Of a stretch of DNA of 64,000 nucleotides, positions 22,677 to 35,300 are shown in pieces (the stretch's first letter is position 1; each line of letters starts with the position of its first letter). Location of the stretch: assembly GCA_036346275.1 (NCBI GenBank), contig JAYEVK010000374.1, positions 1 to 64,000 of the forward strand. The letters run 5' to 3'. A model generated the notes under the pieces. The model did not search any database. It was not told the DNA's origin and saw only the letters and a list, made by a program, of their open reading frames with translations. The translations under genes were made by a program, and so were the position numbers. This stretch comes from Otatea glauca. Its lineage: Eukaryota > Streptophyta > Magnoliopsida > Poales > Poaceae.

Positions 22677-22908
22677 TGTTAAAGATAACTCAAATATCTA
22701 AATAGATCTGTTAAAGATATGCTCAATATCCAAATAGGAGTCCACATTTAGCACAACTCGGACTCTTTTGGCTATATAAGCCATTCCCTATGAACATGCA
22801 TCTTGAACAAAATCAGAAGATTATCTCCCGTGGTTTTTTCCTCCTTTGTGAGGTTTTTTCGCATTAAATCTTGTCTCCCGTTTTGTGCGCATCTCTAACC
22901 CTAACAAG

Positions 22909-22921
22909 TGGTATCAGAGCC
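22909..22921 (+). other. Primer-binding site, initiator Met tRNA
   Basis: TGGTATCAGAGCC is the standard complement of the 3' end of initiator Met tRNA used by copia and many chromovirus elements. It lies 2 bp after the LTR end. Confidence 0.85.
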
Positions 22922-23563
22922 TAGGGTTTTAGATCAAGTCGTTGCCCTCGGGAGGGAGCGACTCTTGGGGGCGGCCATCTCACGACGGCACATCGCCTCA
23001 GCTCCCATCTCCGTCATCGCTCCTCGGCGCGCCACCCGCGCCGTTTCATCGTCGTAGCTCGATCTTCTGCGTGCTGGCCCTCTGCGCCTCGATGACCACC
23101 ATCCGCAGTCGGCCTCCATCGTGCGTGCCTGTCTTCTGTGTCGACCATCTCGGCTTCCAACGTCGATGCGCCGCCTCAGCTTCAGGCTCACCGCTGGCCC
23201 ACCTTCTCCTGGCCAAGGCCTGGCCCAGACAGCTTCCAGCCGCATCCGCCAGACCGTGATGCCATTCGTCACGAATCCAAGCCACCTCCGTTCCGTGCGT
23301 CAATGCCATCTTCCGCACGCCACACTTGGCAACGCCATCTCTGGCTGTCCTTCTTCCTGGTTGGCCTGTCCTTCTTCCTGGTTGGCCGCGACGATCGCCG
23401 TGTCTCCGTCTCCTTCCTGGTTGACGACACCCGCATGAGGACGTTTCCTTCCAGGCCGACAGCCTTCAGTCGGCGACTGCCTCGGGCGTAGACTCGGTCG
23501 CCCACCTCTACCGCCACCCGCCGCTTCGTCTTCTGTCGTCGAGCCGACGCGTTGTTCGCCTTG

Positions 23564-23568
23564 CCCAG
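23564..23568. repeat. Target-site duplication of element B, left copy (CCCAG)
   Basis: CCCAG directly precedes the LTR end TGTCGGG at 23569. The right copy is at 35445-35449. Joining the flanks restores continuous GC-rich copia leader. Confidence 0.9.
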
Positions 23569-26500
23569 TGTCGGGACCCGAATTTGCAAATCCGGACCCT
23601 CTGTGCATACCGCAATAGTCCAGGATCACGCTAGTGCACACAGGCTCAACATAGATGCTATCATAGTCACACACAGCGAAATATAGCATAAACTTCATTA
23701 ATTAATAATAACTGTTGTCTTACATGAATAATGCCTCACAGGGCTTAAAAAGAGTATCAATGAGAAGCAGCGGAAATAGAATAAACGCAGTGGCGCTCGA
23801 TTCGCCACGAGGCAGCAGCGAGGCTCGGACCTAAGCATTCGCATCCAAGTAATCCTCCTCCATGAATGGTATAGATTCCTCTTCTTACGAAGTTGTTGTT
23901 GTTGGGGTGAGTACATAAAGCACTCAACAAGTTGTGCACAACAATGCAAGTCTAATATTTTATATGCTTGGCTTAATCCAAAGGAATGGCTAGTAAGGGT
24001 ATTTTGCAATAAAGCGACATTTAACAAGAATACAATAAATAGATTGGAAAGCAGTAAAACAAATACAGTAATTAATAAATTTAGTATTTCTGAAATACAC
24101 CAAGTTTCCAATCCTAAATTAATTTTCCACTTTCCATGGCACCTTGCCATCCCAACAAGTTTTTGTTTAACAAAAGTCTAACCCTTAAGCTGTAATTCCG
24201 AGCATTGCCCAATACCGTGAGCACGGCTATTCGAATAGATTGTACACTCTGCAGAGGTTATGCACTTTACCCACACGATACAACCAAACACCACCAAGGC
24301 GAGTGATCATAACAAAGCCTTTACAATGCTACACCTAGACCCAATACTGCTCGCTAAGGTTTCAACTTTGAAGGGTTAAACCACCACAACAGGCCCCCTC
24401 TTGCGCCATGTGAGTTAAACCGTAACCGGGACTCACTATTCACCACGCAGATCAGAAATCTAGGTTTCACAAATTATTCACTAATTTGTCCCATTCAGAC
24501 ATGTGGTTGCAAGAGAGACTCGAGTCAAAGGCTTGCAAGGTTAAGTCCTTAAAGTGATTAAGGCAAGACTTCCACATACCCCTACCAAACTGGCCCACCT
24601 TGGCACACTTGCCCCTTGCCACTTGCCTCAATCTAAAATCATTACCACCCGGTTGATTACCAAGCACCACATGCCATCAACATTTCAATCCCGATGTGTG
24701 ACCTCCTCGCCACGACAACTTGATATCATTGTGTGACAACACATGACACACCAATTCATAAACATTGTTCCATATTCCATTAGTCAAGATTAAGTATCGA
24801 CATTCGGACACATGTGATGGCGTGGCATGGCTAAGCAATCTATGACGATCTAACTAGCCCATGTTGATTATCAACTATAATTCCACATCCTAGGGTGACA
24901 AATAGATCATGGCATATAATTGACAAGGTATGGTTTAATTCAAATAGGCATATTATCTAATTCCTTAATTGAAATCATTTATACACATAAAATATCATGC
25001 ATAAAGTTTAAAAGACAAAATAGCGATTTGGTGAAAATTAGGTGCAACATGATCAAAGCACAACTTGCCTTGGAGTAGGTGCTGGTCTTGATCTGAGTTT
25101 GGGTCTTGGGCGACGAATCTTCCTCCGGATCACCGAAAGCGGTTCAACGTCTACAGAAACGATGCCAAAATAGCAAATAAACACCAAACCAGAGAGCAAA
25201 CAAACTCCAAAAATAAAATAAAATTCACAAATAAATAGATATTGATTTTACAATTTTTAGAAATTTGAATCACTCAAATCCAAGTTAAAATGCAAAAGAT
25301 ATAGCCTTTTGAAGTTTGAATAAATCAAAAAATAGAAAATAGAATTTCGATTTTTCGAATTATTTTCTATTGGAAAAGATCTTTATTGCGCAGCGGCGTC
25401 AATACGACTCGGACCAATCGGTGACGACACGTCGCTGGTCCATGGACTCGGTCCACGGAACCGCCTCAGTCCACCGTGGGCCGCGGCCCACGGCGCCTCG
25501 CATCACGCGCCCGACACGCGCGCGCATCGATTAACTCTGACGCGCGCGCTGCGATGCTCGACACGCGGCGCGATCTCGCACGACGATCGGCGGCCACCGA
25601 TCTACCCCTACGTGGCTCAATCCCGATCGTCTATTCGGATCTAACGGTTAGAAATTTACGAGCGAAACAACGATGAAGAAGCGGCGTGGCTTGATCTGGA
25701 CGGTTGGCGAAGATCCAGCGGATGCGCTGGCTTCGAGACACGGCGGCGGGCTTGCACCGGAGCGGAGGAAGACGACCACCCAAACGGCGTTTGACGCGAC
25801 TCGGCGAAGAAGGCGGACTCGACGCGACACGACGCGAGGAACTCGGATCTGGAACCGATTCGGCGGGAGGATGCTCGGACGGGCGGAATGGCGCAAAAAC
25901 TTCGCGGCGGCCGCAAAGAACTACGGCGAGCTCTGGCGATGATGGCGCGAAAGCAGCGAAGAGGCTAGAGCTCTCGGGTTGCGCAAGGAGCGAGGAACAT
26001 CGGAGCGCGGTGCGGCTTTTATAGCCTCGGCATGCGCGAGGAAGGAAACCTAAATCACGCGGCGGCGGCAGCGGCGGATTCGAAACCGAATCGGAGGCGG
26101 CGATCGAGACCGTCCGATCCAAGATGGCGGCCAAGATTAGATCCGGCGATACGATCCGATCCGCTCTTTCCAAATCCAGCGGACGAGATCTAAACTTACC
26201 AAAACAACGCGAAGCGATCCGACCACTTGATCTCGATCCAGCGGCTCGCAAAGACTAGGGTTTCGCGAAAGGAGGCGACCATCGATCTTCATCCAAGCGG
26301 TCACGCGCTGGCGGCGAAAGCGGTGACGGGCGCCGCGGCAATGGGCCACGACGCACGATCTTTGGGCTTGGCCGATCTTGTTCACTCGATTTTCAAAAGC
26401 TTTTGATTTAAAATAATTCCGAAATTAGATTAATCTATTTTAAGTAATTAAAATATCGGAAAAATCGAGAAAATTCTCATAAATACTTTGAGACATTACG

Positions 26501-26683
26501 AGCTCAAATAAAATATTTTTGGTAAAACTTTATATTAACTTTATCCATATATATTTAGTTTTCACCAAAGGTTCAATATACTTAATTAAAATAAATTTAG
26601 ATAATTTCGGAAAAATCCAATAAATTGAGAAAATCACAAAAATGCACGTGGCGAAATTATAAGCCAAATTTTGGGATGTTACA
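23569..26683 (-). repeat. 3' LTR of element B (3115 bp)
   Basis: Minus-strand ends are TGTAACATCCC and CCCGACA. A TATA box (TATAAAA, about 26017-26023) lies about 660 bp into the LTR. It aligns end to end with the 5' LTR at 32314-35444 and with LTR A. Differences are concentrated at CAG/CTG sites and homopolymers. One example is a short deletion near 24962, where the 5' LTR and LTR A keep CCCAGATTAATT. Confidence 0.92.
24215..24328 (-). other. Conserved LTR structure block, 3' LTR of B
   Basis: Contains hairpin CCGTG-AG-CACGG (24215-24226), perfect palindrome CTATTCGAATAG (24227-24238), CTCTGCAGAG (24247-24256), TTTACCCACA and AACAAAGCCTTTACAATG. Confidence 0.75.
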
Positions 26684-26700
26684 AACCTCCCCCTTAATGA
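26684..26700 (-). other. Polypurine tract of element B
   Basis: The minus strand reads TCATTAAGGGGGAGGTT directly before the 3' LTR start TGTAACA. This is the plus-strand primer site for reverse transcription. LTR A has the matching TTAAGGGAGGTT. Confidence 0.85.
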
Positions 26701-26739
26701 ATCTAGACCAGAGATTCAAGGTGACTAGGGAATAGGTTT

Positions 26740-28029
26740 GGAAATTCCATCTTCGAGTCCTCTTCACGCTCCCGGGTTGCCTCATTCTCGAATGGTTGCT
26801 CCATGAACTCTGCAAAAGCGAATCGACTTGTTCACAGTTCTGCGGTCCATGACATCCAAAATTTTCATTGGATGTTCTTTGTAGGTCAAATCATACGCAA
26901 CTCAATCTCTTCCATAGGTGTGCGCTCTGCTGCACCAAGACACTTCTTGAGTTGTGACACATGGAACACATCATGCCTTTGCCCAACAAGCTGCGGCAAT
27001 TCAAGCGATAAGCAACCTCCCTCGGCGGCTCAAAATTTTGAGCGGTCCAACATATCTTGGGGCGAGCTTTCCTTTAGCGTGGAACTTTTAACTCCTTTCG
27101 GAGGGTAACCCTAAGATACGAAATCATCGGGCTCGAAACTTAGATCACGGCGTCGATTATCGCCAGTAACTCTTTTGCCTTGATGCGCGATTTTCAACCT
27201 CTCTCTTATCATAGCAACTTGCTCTTGACTTCCTTGAGAATATCGGGGCCAAATATCATACGCTCTCTGTCTCATTCCAATTTAGCGAAGTACGACAGCA
27301 CGACCATATAAAGCTTCAAATGGCGACATCGCAAACTAGCTTTGGTATTTGTTGTTATAAGCGAACTCTGCATATGGCAAACATTTATCCCATGATGTAG
27401 TGTAGGCTAAAGCACAAGCTCTTAACATATCTTCCAAAATCGATTTACTCTTTACATCGACCATCGATTACGAGGATGATATCTTGTGCTAAAGTTCAAG
27501 CAGCGTTCCCATGGCTTCATGCAATTTATCCCAAAATCTCGAGGTGGTGAGTACCTCATCGACACTATTTTCTTTGGTACACCATGCAAACACACGATTA
27601 CGGCAATGTATAGTTACGCTAACCGGTCTCTGAGTAAGTTGTCTTGGTGGAATGAAGTGAGCAACTTTGGTCAATCGATCCACAATGACCCATATAGAAT
27701 CATACCCATTTTGAGTTCTTGGCAATCCGGTGATGAAATCCATACCGATTTCTTCCCACTTCCATTCAGGACTTTTAGCGGTTGTAGCAAACCTCTTTGG
27801 TCTCGATGTATTGCCTTAACTCTCGGCATACATCGCACAAGGCAACGTGCTCGCGACTTCACGCTTCATATTCGCCACCAAAACCTCTCCTTTAAGTCTG
27901 GTACATCTTAGCGCTTCTGGATGAATTGAATACTTGGAATCATGATCCTCTTCCAAAATCAACCGCTTAAGTTCTAGTCATTTGGCACACAAATCGACCC
28001 TTGAACCACATGGTACCTTGGTCGTCCAC
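26740..28029 (-). pseudogene. pol: Element B integrase and chromodomain
   Basis: Minus strand. The frame 27743-27489 gives MDFITGLPRTQNGYDSIWVI and DRLTKVAHFI, the catalytic-core start with first Asp, then a shifted VSDRG-type region. Downstream are a PFEALYG-type segment (about 27320), a WPRYSQG-like shifted segment near 27245, the VFHVSQLKKCLGA motif (about 26935-26975) and a WSNHSRMRQP segment (near 26790), which is the shifted chromodomain. The zinc-binding N-terminal part of integrase lies near 27800-27950 (CLVRCMPRVK in the neighbouring frame). The product would integrate cDNA. Multiple frameshifts are present. Confidence 0.75.
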
Positions 28030-28860
28030 GGTAAAGTCCTTTGCTAATCCTTCATCCTTTTAGCCTTGATTGGTTGACTTTCTCATCCTCTTTTGTCCTT
28101 CGAATTTGATCTTGAGCATTGGCTTCACTTCCAAAGTAGCTAGGAATCCTTCTAAAACTACTTCCAATTTTAAATTTTGCAATTCTCTGCCTGATTCATT
28201 GTCCTTCTGCACCATCATATTCGCCACGTAGCTCTTGCGACTTAAGGCATCGGCTACCACATTTGCTTTTCGGATGGTAATGAATTCCCATGTTATAATC
28301 CTTGATTAATTCCAACCATCTCCTTTGCCTCATATTGAGATCGATTGAGTGAAAATATATTTCAAACTCTTATGGTCCGTATATATCTCACATCTATTTC
28401 CAATGAGATAATGGCGCCACAATTTCAAGGCATGCACCACGGCACCAATTCCAAGTCATCGTAGGATAATTTCCTTCGTGCGGTCTTAAGCGCCTTGGCG
28501 CATATCGACCACTTTACCCTCTTGCATCAATCGCATCAAGACCTGTCTTGGCGCATCACTGATATATATCAGTATTACGAACATTAGGCAAAACCAACAC
28601 TTTGGCTGTTGTTAAACGCTTCTTTAATTCCTCAAAACTCTTATCACAATCTGGCGTCCATGAAAATTTCTTTTCCTTTTCAATAAGCGAGTAAGAGGTC
28701 TATAATCGTCGAAAATCCTTCTATGAACCGCGATAATATCCTGCCATTCCCGAAAACTTGAACTTGAGTAGCGGACTTTGGTTGCTCCCAATGCAACATC
28801 TTGCCTCCACTTTGCTTGGGTCGACAACAACTCCTTGGCGATCATGACATGACCAGAAAT
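28030..28860 (-). pseudogene. pol: Element B RNase H region
   Basis: Minus strand. The stretch 28860-28620 shows the connection from RT (GYYRRFI-like motif, LTRLLKRKRNFHG, then CDKSFEEL in another frame). ADALSRKSY (28255-28230) is the conserved end of the chromovirus RNase H region (usual form VVADALSRK). The product would degrade the RNA strand during cDNA synthesis. The frame is broken at several sites. The region aligns in order with 44530-45370 of element E. Confidence 0.7.
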
Positions 28861-29980
28861 TCCACCTTTTCCTTCCAAAAGTCGCATTCTTGAACTTAGC
28901 ATACAATTTGTTGCTCACGCGACTTTTCCAACACTAGCCTCGGATGATTTGCGTGCTCTGCTTGGTCTTGAATATACCAAAATATCATCTATGAACACAA
29001 CAACAAACTTGTCCAAGTATTCCATGAAAATCTTATTCATCAAGTTCATGAAATATGCTTTGGCGCATTGGTCAATCAAAAGACATGACCGTGAACTCAT
29101 AATGTCCATATCTTGAAGAGAATGCGGTCTTTGGAACATCTCACTTGAATCTTTAGTTGATGATATCCGGAGCGAAGGTCTATCTTGGAGAACACTCCGG
29201 CTCCTCTCAAGCGGTCGAGCGGATCATCAATCCTTGGCAGCGGATACTTATTCTTAATCGTCACTTCATTAAGTGCACGGTAATCAATACACATTCTAAG
29301 GCTTCCATCCTTTTCACGACAAACAAAGCTGGCGCTCCCCATGGCGGCGAACTTGGTCTTATAAAACCTTTCTCTAATAACTCGTCGATCTGTTTCTTCA
29401 TCTCTACTAACTCATCGGTAGGCATCCGATAAGGTCTTTTGCTATTAGTGCGGTTCGGTGCTAACTCAATAGCGAACTTCGATGTCACGGTCAGCGGCAT
29501 TCGGCGAGATCTTAAAATACGTCTGGATATTCCACGACTCTCGCACGTCCTCTATGGCGACGGTTCTCATGCTATTAACCATTAATTGACCCTTACGAAC
29601 CGATGTCGCTCGAATTCCACCTTTTCTCCTCTAGGGCTCTCAATGGATACAACCCTTGACCACAATCCAAAAGCTGTCTTATGCTTGGTTAACGGTCCAT
29701 TCCCAATATGACATCTAAAACTTGGGCATCTAGAATAATCAAGTTAGCTAGGAACTCTACCCCATTAATTATTAGCTTCACCCCAAACACCCAAGGTTAG
29801 ATCTTAACTTTCGAGATCACGGGGCTTGTACTAGCATCACACACTTAAGATTTTTCATGCTCAAACCATTTTGGATGCAAAAGCTCGAGAGACAAAGGAA
29901 TGTGAAGCTCTGAATCAAATAATATTGCGGTCTTGAGTTTACAAAAACTTACCCGATCTGACGTCGATGCTTCACAGGCT
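28861..29980 (-). pseudogene. pol: Element B protease end and reverse transcriptase
   Basis: Minus strand. The protease motif ILFDS (near 29925) is present and followed at once by a frame change where GASHSF is expected. RT pieces in order: KRPYRMPTDELVEMKKQ (about 29385-29435), LLEKGFIRPSSPPWGAP (near 29340-29395), RMCIDYRALNEVTIKNKYPL (about 29240-29300), VFSKIDLRSGYHQLKIQ (first catalytic Asp, about 29140-29190), FMNLMNKIFMEYLDKFVVVF and IDDILVYS (about 28970-29055; FIDD is the catalytic box). Frame shifts occur near 29310, 29135 and 28960. The catalytic Asp residues are intact. Confidence 0.8.
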
Positions 29981-30059
29981 CCATCGGCGGTGATGTGGTT
30001 GACTCGCCTCGAATAGTAGCTTGAGGCGTCACTCCTGCTGTCCGGCTCCTCGATTCGCT

Positions 30060-31160
30060 CCGTCGCCGGTGCCTTAGCGGTGTCGTTCCAAGGTTGAAAC
30101 GCCTTGGCGTGATTCCTCCTTTCGGGGACATCTATTAGCATAATGCCTGACTCATTGCAAGCAGTAGCACCTTTCGGCGGTGATCTTGCACTCCCCTTGA
30201 GCATTGTTACCTTGGGCGGCGTCGATAACCTTGTCACGATGGTCGCGGTGCGGTGTTGTTGGCTTGTTAACGACTTGTGGTTGGAACCTAGCAAGCTGTT
30301 GCGGTGTCATCCTCATTCGCGGTGGTTAGGCGTCCACAGGGTTAGTCATCAAGCGTTTGCGATTTTCCCCAAGCTCCTTGCGCTTATCCTCGAATCAAAG
30401 CCTTGTTTACCAATTCTTGGAAATCGGAAAAGTGTGGGTAATCGGCCCACTTGCGCCACGAGTTTAGTCCTTTCATGAAGCGGGACTTGCTGGCCTTGTC
30501 GTCGCTCGTCCTCGAAGCATAGCGAGCTAAGCTGCGTGAATTTGTTTAAGTAATCGGCCACCGGTTGGCTTCCTTGCTTAAGCGCACTGAACTCTTCCTT
30601 TTCAGTCCATCATCCCTTAGGTACATGAAATGCTGGCGGAAGGCCGTTGCAAACTCTTCCCATGTGATTTCCATGGGTGCTTCATGAGCGACACAATAGT
30701 TCTCCCACCATTCTGCATTTGTTCCCTCTAGGCGATGGGATGCGTAAAGAACCTTCTCATGGCCTTCACATTGAGTGATGTACAATTTCCTCTCAATGGT
30801 TCTCACCAATCATCCGCTTCAAGGGATTGACATTTCACGAGAATGTTGGTGGTCGGGTCCTCATGAAGTCGACAACTTGGAGTAAGGGCGAGGCCCGCCA
30901 TTGTTGTTACGGCGGTGGGTTGTTGGCTGCGACCATATTGGTCATCTCTTGCATCATAGTGCGCATCAAGCGAGTTTGCTTGTGAGAAAAGCTCCCAAGT
31001 TACGCATATCCTTTGGCGGTGCTTGCTGCGGTGGTGCTCCTTCATTGGGATTGTTGCTGGAGCGAGACCACTTCTGAAGCCCCATTGTTCTTTGCAGTGT
31101 TCACCATCCGCTTGATTGCTTCTTGGGTTAGGAAAGATAGATGTAGCATAGATAAGATGC
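30060..31160 (-). pseudogene. gag: Element B gag
   Basis: Minus strand. Retrotransposon gag core motifs appear in order: LEADDW (30803-30822), RTIERKLYITQCEGHEKVLY with AEWWENY downstream (30700-30805), ITWEEFATAFRQHFMYLRD (about 30620-30675), YLNKFTQLSSLCFEDERRQ (about 30495-30555). A zinc-knuckle remnant with HYANRCPRK lies near 30115-30145. The N-terminal part (31160-30830) is Gln/Pro-rich. Gag would form the particle. Frame changes near 30800 and 30550 and in-frame stops break it. It is followed by the protease with no room for an intergenic spacer, as usual for a Gag-Pol polyprotein. Confidence 0.8.
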
Positions 31161-31494
31161 AAGAATTTCTAAAGGGGGAAGCAGGTTAAACCCAACTCAA
31201 ATAATCTTTATTATTATTACTTGGTATGGTTGCTTACAATGCCTAAGGGCTTTGCAACACATCTTGCACACTCGACAAACAATTAAGAACCAAACTAAAC
31301 ATGCAACCTTAACGTCTACTAAAGGTAAAGGCTAACTTAAGAACGCGACTCAACACTCGAGTCTCAACACAACTCTAAGACCAACTCTCACTCATCCACC
31401 ACCCTGGTGAGGCGATCCGGTGCATACACCGGTGGGTGGGCGGCATGGGTGCGAACCTATCTGGTGACCCTCTGCTGGCTCCTCGGGCTCCCAC

Positions 31495-32104
31495 TCACGC
31501 TCTTAGGGTCTTCTTCTTCCTCCTCGGCGACCTCATCCGGCTCTGGGCGACTGGTCCGCTAGCTCCTCGGCCACGCAAGGCTTCCTCCAGCTCGCCGATG
31601 ACTCTGGCTGCGGCGTCACGGGTCTTTTGAAGCTCTCGCTCCGCCACTCTCAGCGCCTCACACGCTGTCTCCAGCTCCTGCGCAGTGTCCCTTAGGTGAT
31701 CCTCCTGGGCGGTGGCGAACTCAGCAAGGTGTCTGCGAGAGCACACTCTCCCTCCACGATCCGTCGACGCTTGCACTTTCGCCTTTGTCGGGTGAAGTCG
31801 AAACACGGTGTCATGGCTTCGTAGGCGTAGTCGTGGCGGATCCGTCGTGAAACAAGTCTAGCGACCTCCGAACTCCAGTCTCGTAAGTGAACCTCCGGGC
31901 GGTGATGTGGATCGGTCTGGTGGTCTCGTCGCACTCTCGAGCGAAGATGATCAGCTTGCAGAAGAACCCCCGATGCACACCGTTGACGTTCCAGTTGCTT
32001 CCTCGGTAGAGCGGACGATCAAAGCCTCCAATCACTTGAAGAACTCTCCACAGCTCCATGGCATAGCCACCCTGTCTTGACTCGAAGGACTGGAAGATCG
32101 GCAT
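31495..32104 (-). pseudogene. Element B accessory ORF upstream of gag (globular head, coiled-coil tail)
   Basis: Minus strand, ATG at 32104, about 190 bp after the primer site and 0.9 kb upstream of the gag start. The first frame (97 codons) shows an amphipathic N-terminal helix (MELWRVLQVI), alternating beta-like segments (GFFCKLIIFA, PIHITARRFTYE) and then a frame change. After the change a helical SSEVARLVSRRIRHDY segment is read in a second frame. A further frame (31806-31495) is an Ala/Glu/Arg-rich heptad stretch such as DTAQELETACEALRVAEREL, a likely coiled coil. I do not recognise the family by name. Element E carries an ORF of the same layout at the same place, which argues that it is a real retrotransposon gene. 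Confidence 0.55.
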
Positions 32105-32297
32105 CTATTCAAAACAAAATTTTGAATAAGATCTCCACTAAAAGCAACGAAAAGAAGGTAATTTAGCAAGGATGAGAGTAGGAGGATGAGATAAGCCAAG
32201 AGTTTCATATTAGTCAATTTTACCGTTTTCTTTAGAAAATAATTTTGGACACTCTAAGAGATACCAACTACCTAGGGCCAAGACCTATAGTCGGTAT

Positions 32298-32309
32298 GGC
32301 TCGATACCA
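32298..32309 (-). other. Primer-binding site of element B (initiator Met tRNA)
   Basis: The minus strand reads TGGTATCGAGCC four bases after the 5' LTR end. The expected TGGTATCAGAGCC has lost one A, an instance of the CAG-to-CG pattern. The downstream ATACCGACTATAGG matches the context of element E. Confidence 0.85.
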
Positions 32310-32313
32310 CCTC

Positions 32314-35300
32314 TGTCGGGACCGAATTTGCAAATCGGACCCTCTGTGTATACCGCACTAGTCCAGGATCACGCTAGTGCACACAGGCTCAACATAGATG
32401 CTATCATAGTCACACACAAATGAAATATAGCATAAACTTCATTAATTAATAATAGCTGTTGTCTTACATGAATAATGCCTCACAGGGCTTAAAAAGAGTA
32501 TCAATGAGAAGCGGCGGAAATAGAATAAGCGAGTGGCGCTCCGATTCGCCACGAGCAACCGACGAGGCTCGGACCTAAGCATTCGCATCCAAGTAATCCT
32601 CCTCCATGAATGGTATAGATTCCTCTTCTTACGAAGTTGTTGTTGGGGTGAGTACATAAAGCACTCAACAAGTTGTGCACAACAATGCAAGTCTAATATT
32701 TTATATTCTTGGCTAAATCCAAAGGAATGGCTAGTAAGGGTATTTTGCAATAAAGCGACATTTAACAAGAATACAATAAATAGATTGGAAAGCGATAAAA
32801 CAAATCTGATAATTAATAAATTCAGTATTTACAAATACACCAAGTTTCCAATCCTAAATTAATTTTCCACTTTCCATGGCACCTTGCCATCCCAACAAGT
32901 TTTTGTTTAACAAAAGTCTAACCCTTAAGCGTAATTCCGAGCATTGCCCAATACCGTGAGCACGGCTATTGAATAGATTGTACACTCTGCAGAGGTTATG
33001 CACTTTACCCACACGATACAACCAAACACCACCAAGGCGAGTGATCATAACAAAGCCTTTACAATGCTACACCTAGACCCAGATCTTTGCTCGCTAAGGT
33101 TTCAACTTTGAAGGGTTAAACCACCACAACAGGCCCCCTCTTGCGCCATGTGAGTTAAACCGTAACCGGGACTCACTATTCACCACGACAAGATCAAATC
33201 TAGGTTTCACAAATTATTCACTAAATTTGTCCCATTCGGACATGTGGTTGCAAGAGAGACTCGGGTCAAAGGCTTGCAAGGTTAAGTCCTTAAAGTGATT
33301 AAGGCAAGACTTCCACATACCCCGCCAAACTGGCCCACCTTGGCACACTGCCCTTGCCACTTGCCTCAATCTAAAATCATTACCACCCCGGTTGATTACC
33401 AAGCACCACATGCCATCAACATTTCAATCCCGATGTGTGACCTCCTCGCCACGACAACTTGATATCATTGTGTGACAACACATGACACACCAATTCATAA
33501 ACATTGTTCCATATTCCATTAGTCAAGATTAAGTATCGACATTCGGACACATGTGATGACGTGGCATGGCTAAGCAATCTATGACGATCTAACTAGCCCA
33601 TGTTGATTATCAACTATAATTCCACATCCTAGGGTGACAAATAGATCATGGCATATAATTGACAAGGTATGGTTTAATTCAAATAGGCATATTATCTAAT
33701 TCCCAGATTAATTGAAATCATTTATACACATAAAATATCATGCATAAAGTTTAAAAGACAAAATAGCGATTTGGTGAAAATTAGGTGCAACATGATCAAA
33801 GCACAACTTGCCTTGGAGTAGGTGCTGGTCTTGATCTGAGTTTGGGTCTTGGGCGACGAATCTTCCTCCGGATCACCGAAAGCGGTTCAACGTCTACGCG
33901 AAAGCGATGCCAAAATAGCAAATAAACACCAAACTAGAGAGCAAACAAACTCCAAAAATAAAATAAAATTCACCAATAAATAGATATTGATTTTACAATT
34001 TTTTAGAAATTTGAATCACTCAAATCCGAGTTAAAATGCAAAAGATATAGCCTTTTGAAGTTTGAATAAATATTGAAAATCTGAGAAAATAGAATTTTGA
34101 TTTTTACGAATTATTTTCTATTGGAAAAGATCTTTATTGCGCAAGCGCGGCGTCAATACGACCGGACCAATCGGCCGACCGTCGCTGGTCCATGGACTCG
34201 GTCCACGGAACCGCCTCACGTCCACCGTGGGCGCGGCCGCGGCGCCTCGCATCACGCGCCCGACACGCGGCGCAAGATCGATTAACTACGGCGCGCCCGT
34301 GCCGATGCTCGACACGCGCGCGCGCATCTGCTGCGACGATCGGCGGCCACCGATCTACCCCCTCGTGGCTCAATCCGATCGTCTATTCGGATCTAACGGT
34401 TAGAAATTTACGGCGAAACACTAATGAAGAAGCGGCGTGGCTTGATCTGGGCGGTTGGCGAAGATCCAGCGGATCTGTGGCTCAGAGACACGGCGGCGAG
34501 CTTGCACGGAGCGGAGGAAGGCGACCACCGAACGGCGTTTCGACGCGACTCCGCGAGAAGAAGGCGGACTTCGGCGCGACACGGCGCGAGGAACTCGGAT
34601 CTGGAACCGATTCGGCGGGAGGATGCTCGGCGGCGGCGGAATGGCGCAAAAACTTCGCGGCGGCCGCAAAGAACTACGGCGAGCTCTGGCGATGATGGCG
34701 CGAAAGCAGCGAAGAGGCTAGAGCTCTTGGTGCGCAAGGAGCGAGGAACATCGGTGCGGTGCGGCTTTATAGCCTCGGCATGCGCCTGAGGAAGGAAACC
34801 TAAATCACGCGGCGGCGGCGGCAGCGGCGGCGGATTCGAAACCGAATCGAGCGGCGATCGAGACCGTCCGATCCAAGATGGCGGCCAAGATTAGATTCGA
34901 GCGATACGATCCGATCCGCTCTTTCCAAATCCAACGGACGAGATCTAAATTTACCAAAACAACGCGAAGCGATCCCGACCACTTGATCTCGATCCAACGG
35001 CTCGCAGCACTAGGGTTTCGCGAAAGGAGGCGACCATCGATCTTCATCCGCGGTCACACGCAGCGGCGCGAAGCGGTGACGGGCGCCGACGACAATGGGC
35101 AGCGCCGCATGCGATCTTTGGGCTTGGCCCGATCGTTCACTAGATTTTCAAAAGCTTTTTGATTTAAAATAATTCCCGAAATTAGATTAATCTATTTTAA
35201 GTAATTAAAATATCAGGAAAAATCCCAGAAAATTCTCATAAATACTTTGAGACATTCTGAGCTCAAATAAAATATTTTTGGTAAAACTTTATATTAACTT

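Larger units (their letters stand above)
22677..23568 (+). mobile_element. 5' end of a copia-like element: short LTR, primer site, leader
   Basis: The LTR is about 230 bp (22677-22906): it starts TGTTAAAGATAAC, has a TATA box TATATAA at 22773-22779 and ends CCCTAACA. Two bases later an initiator-Met-tRNA primer site begins. The following 650 bp are GC-rich with no recognisable gag; short direct repeats such as TCCTTCTTCCTGGTTGG occur (about 23347 and 23368). The element is cut at 23568 by element B and resumes at 35445 for an unknown distance. No pol was found, so it may be a non-autonomous element or have been truncated. A start at 22709 (a second TGTTAAAGATA) is also possible. Confidence 0.65.

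Noticed and set aside
22934..23698. Frames of 90-130 codons on both strands in the copia leader
   Set aside because: GC-rich leader without gag motifs; overlapping frames on both strands, and some run across the insertion boundary at 23569.
24060..24160. 150-codon frame at 24150-23698 that looks like a membrane protein
   Set aside because: It is LTR sequence of element B; the same frame in LTR C and LTR A is interrupted, and hydrophobicity comes from AT-rich DNA.
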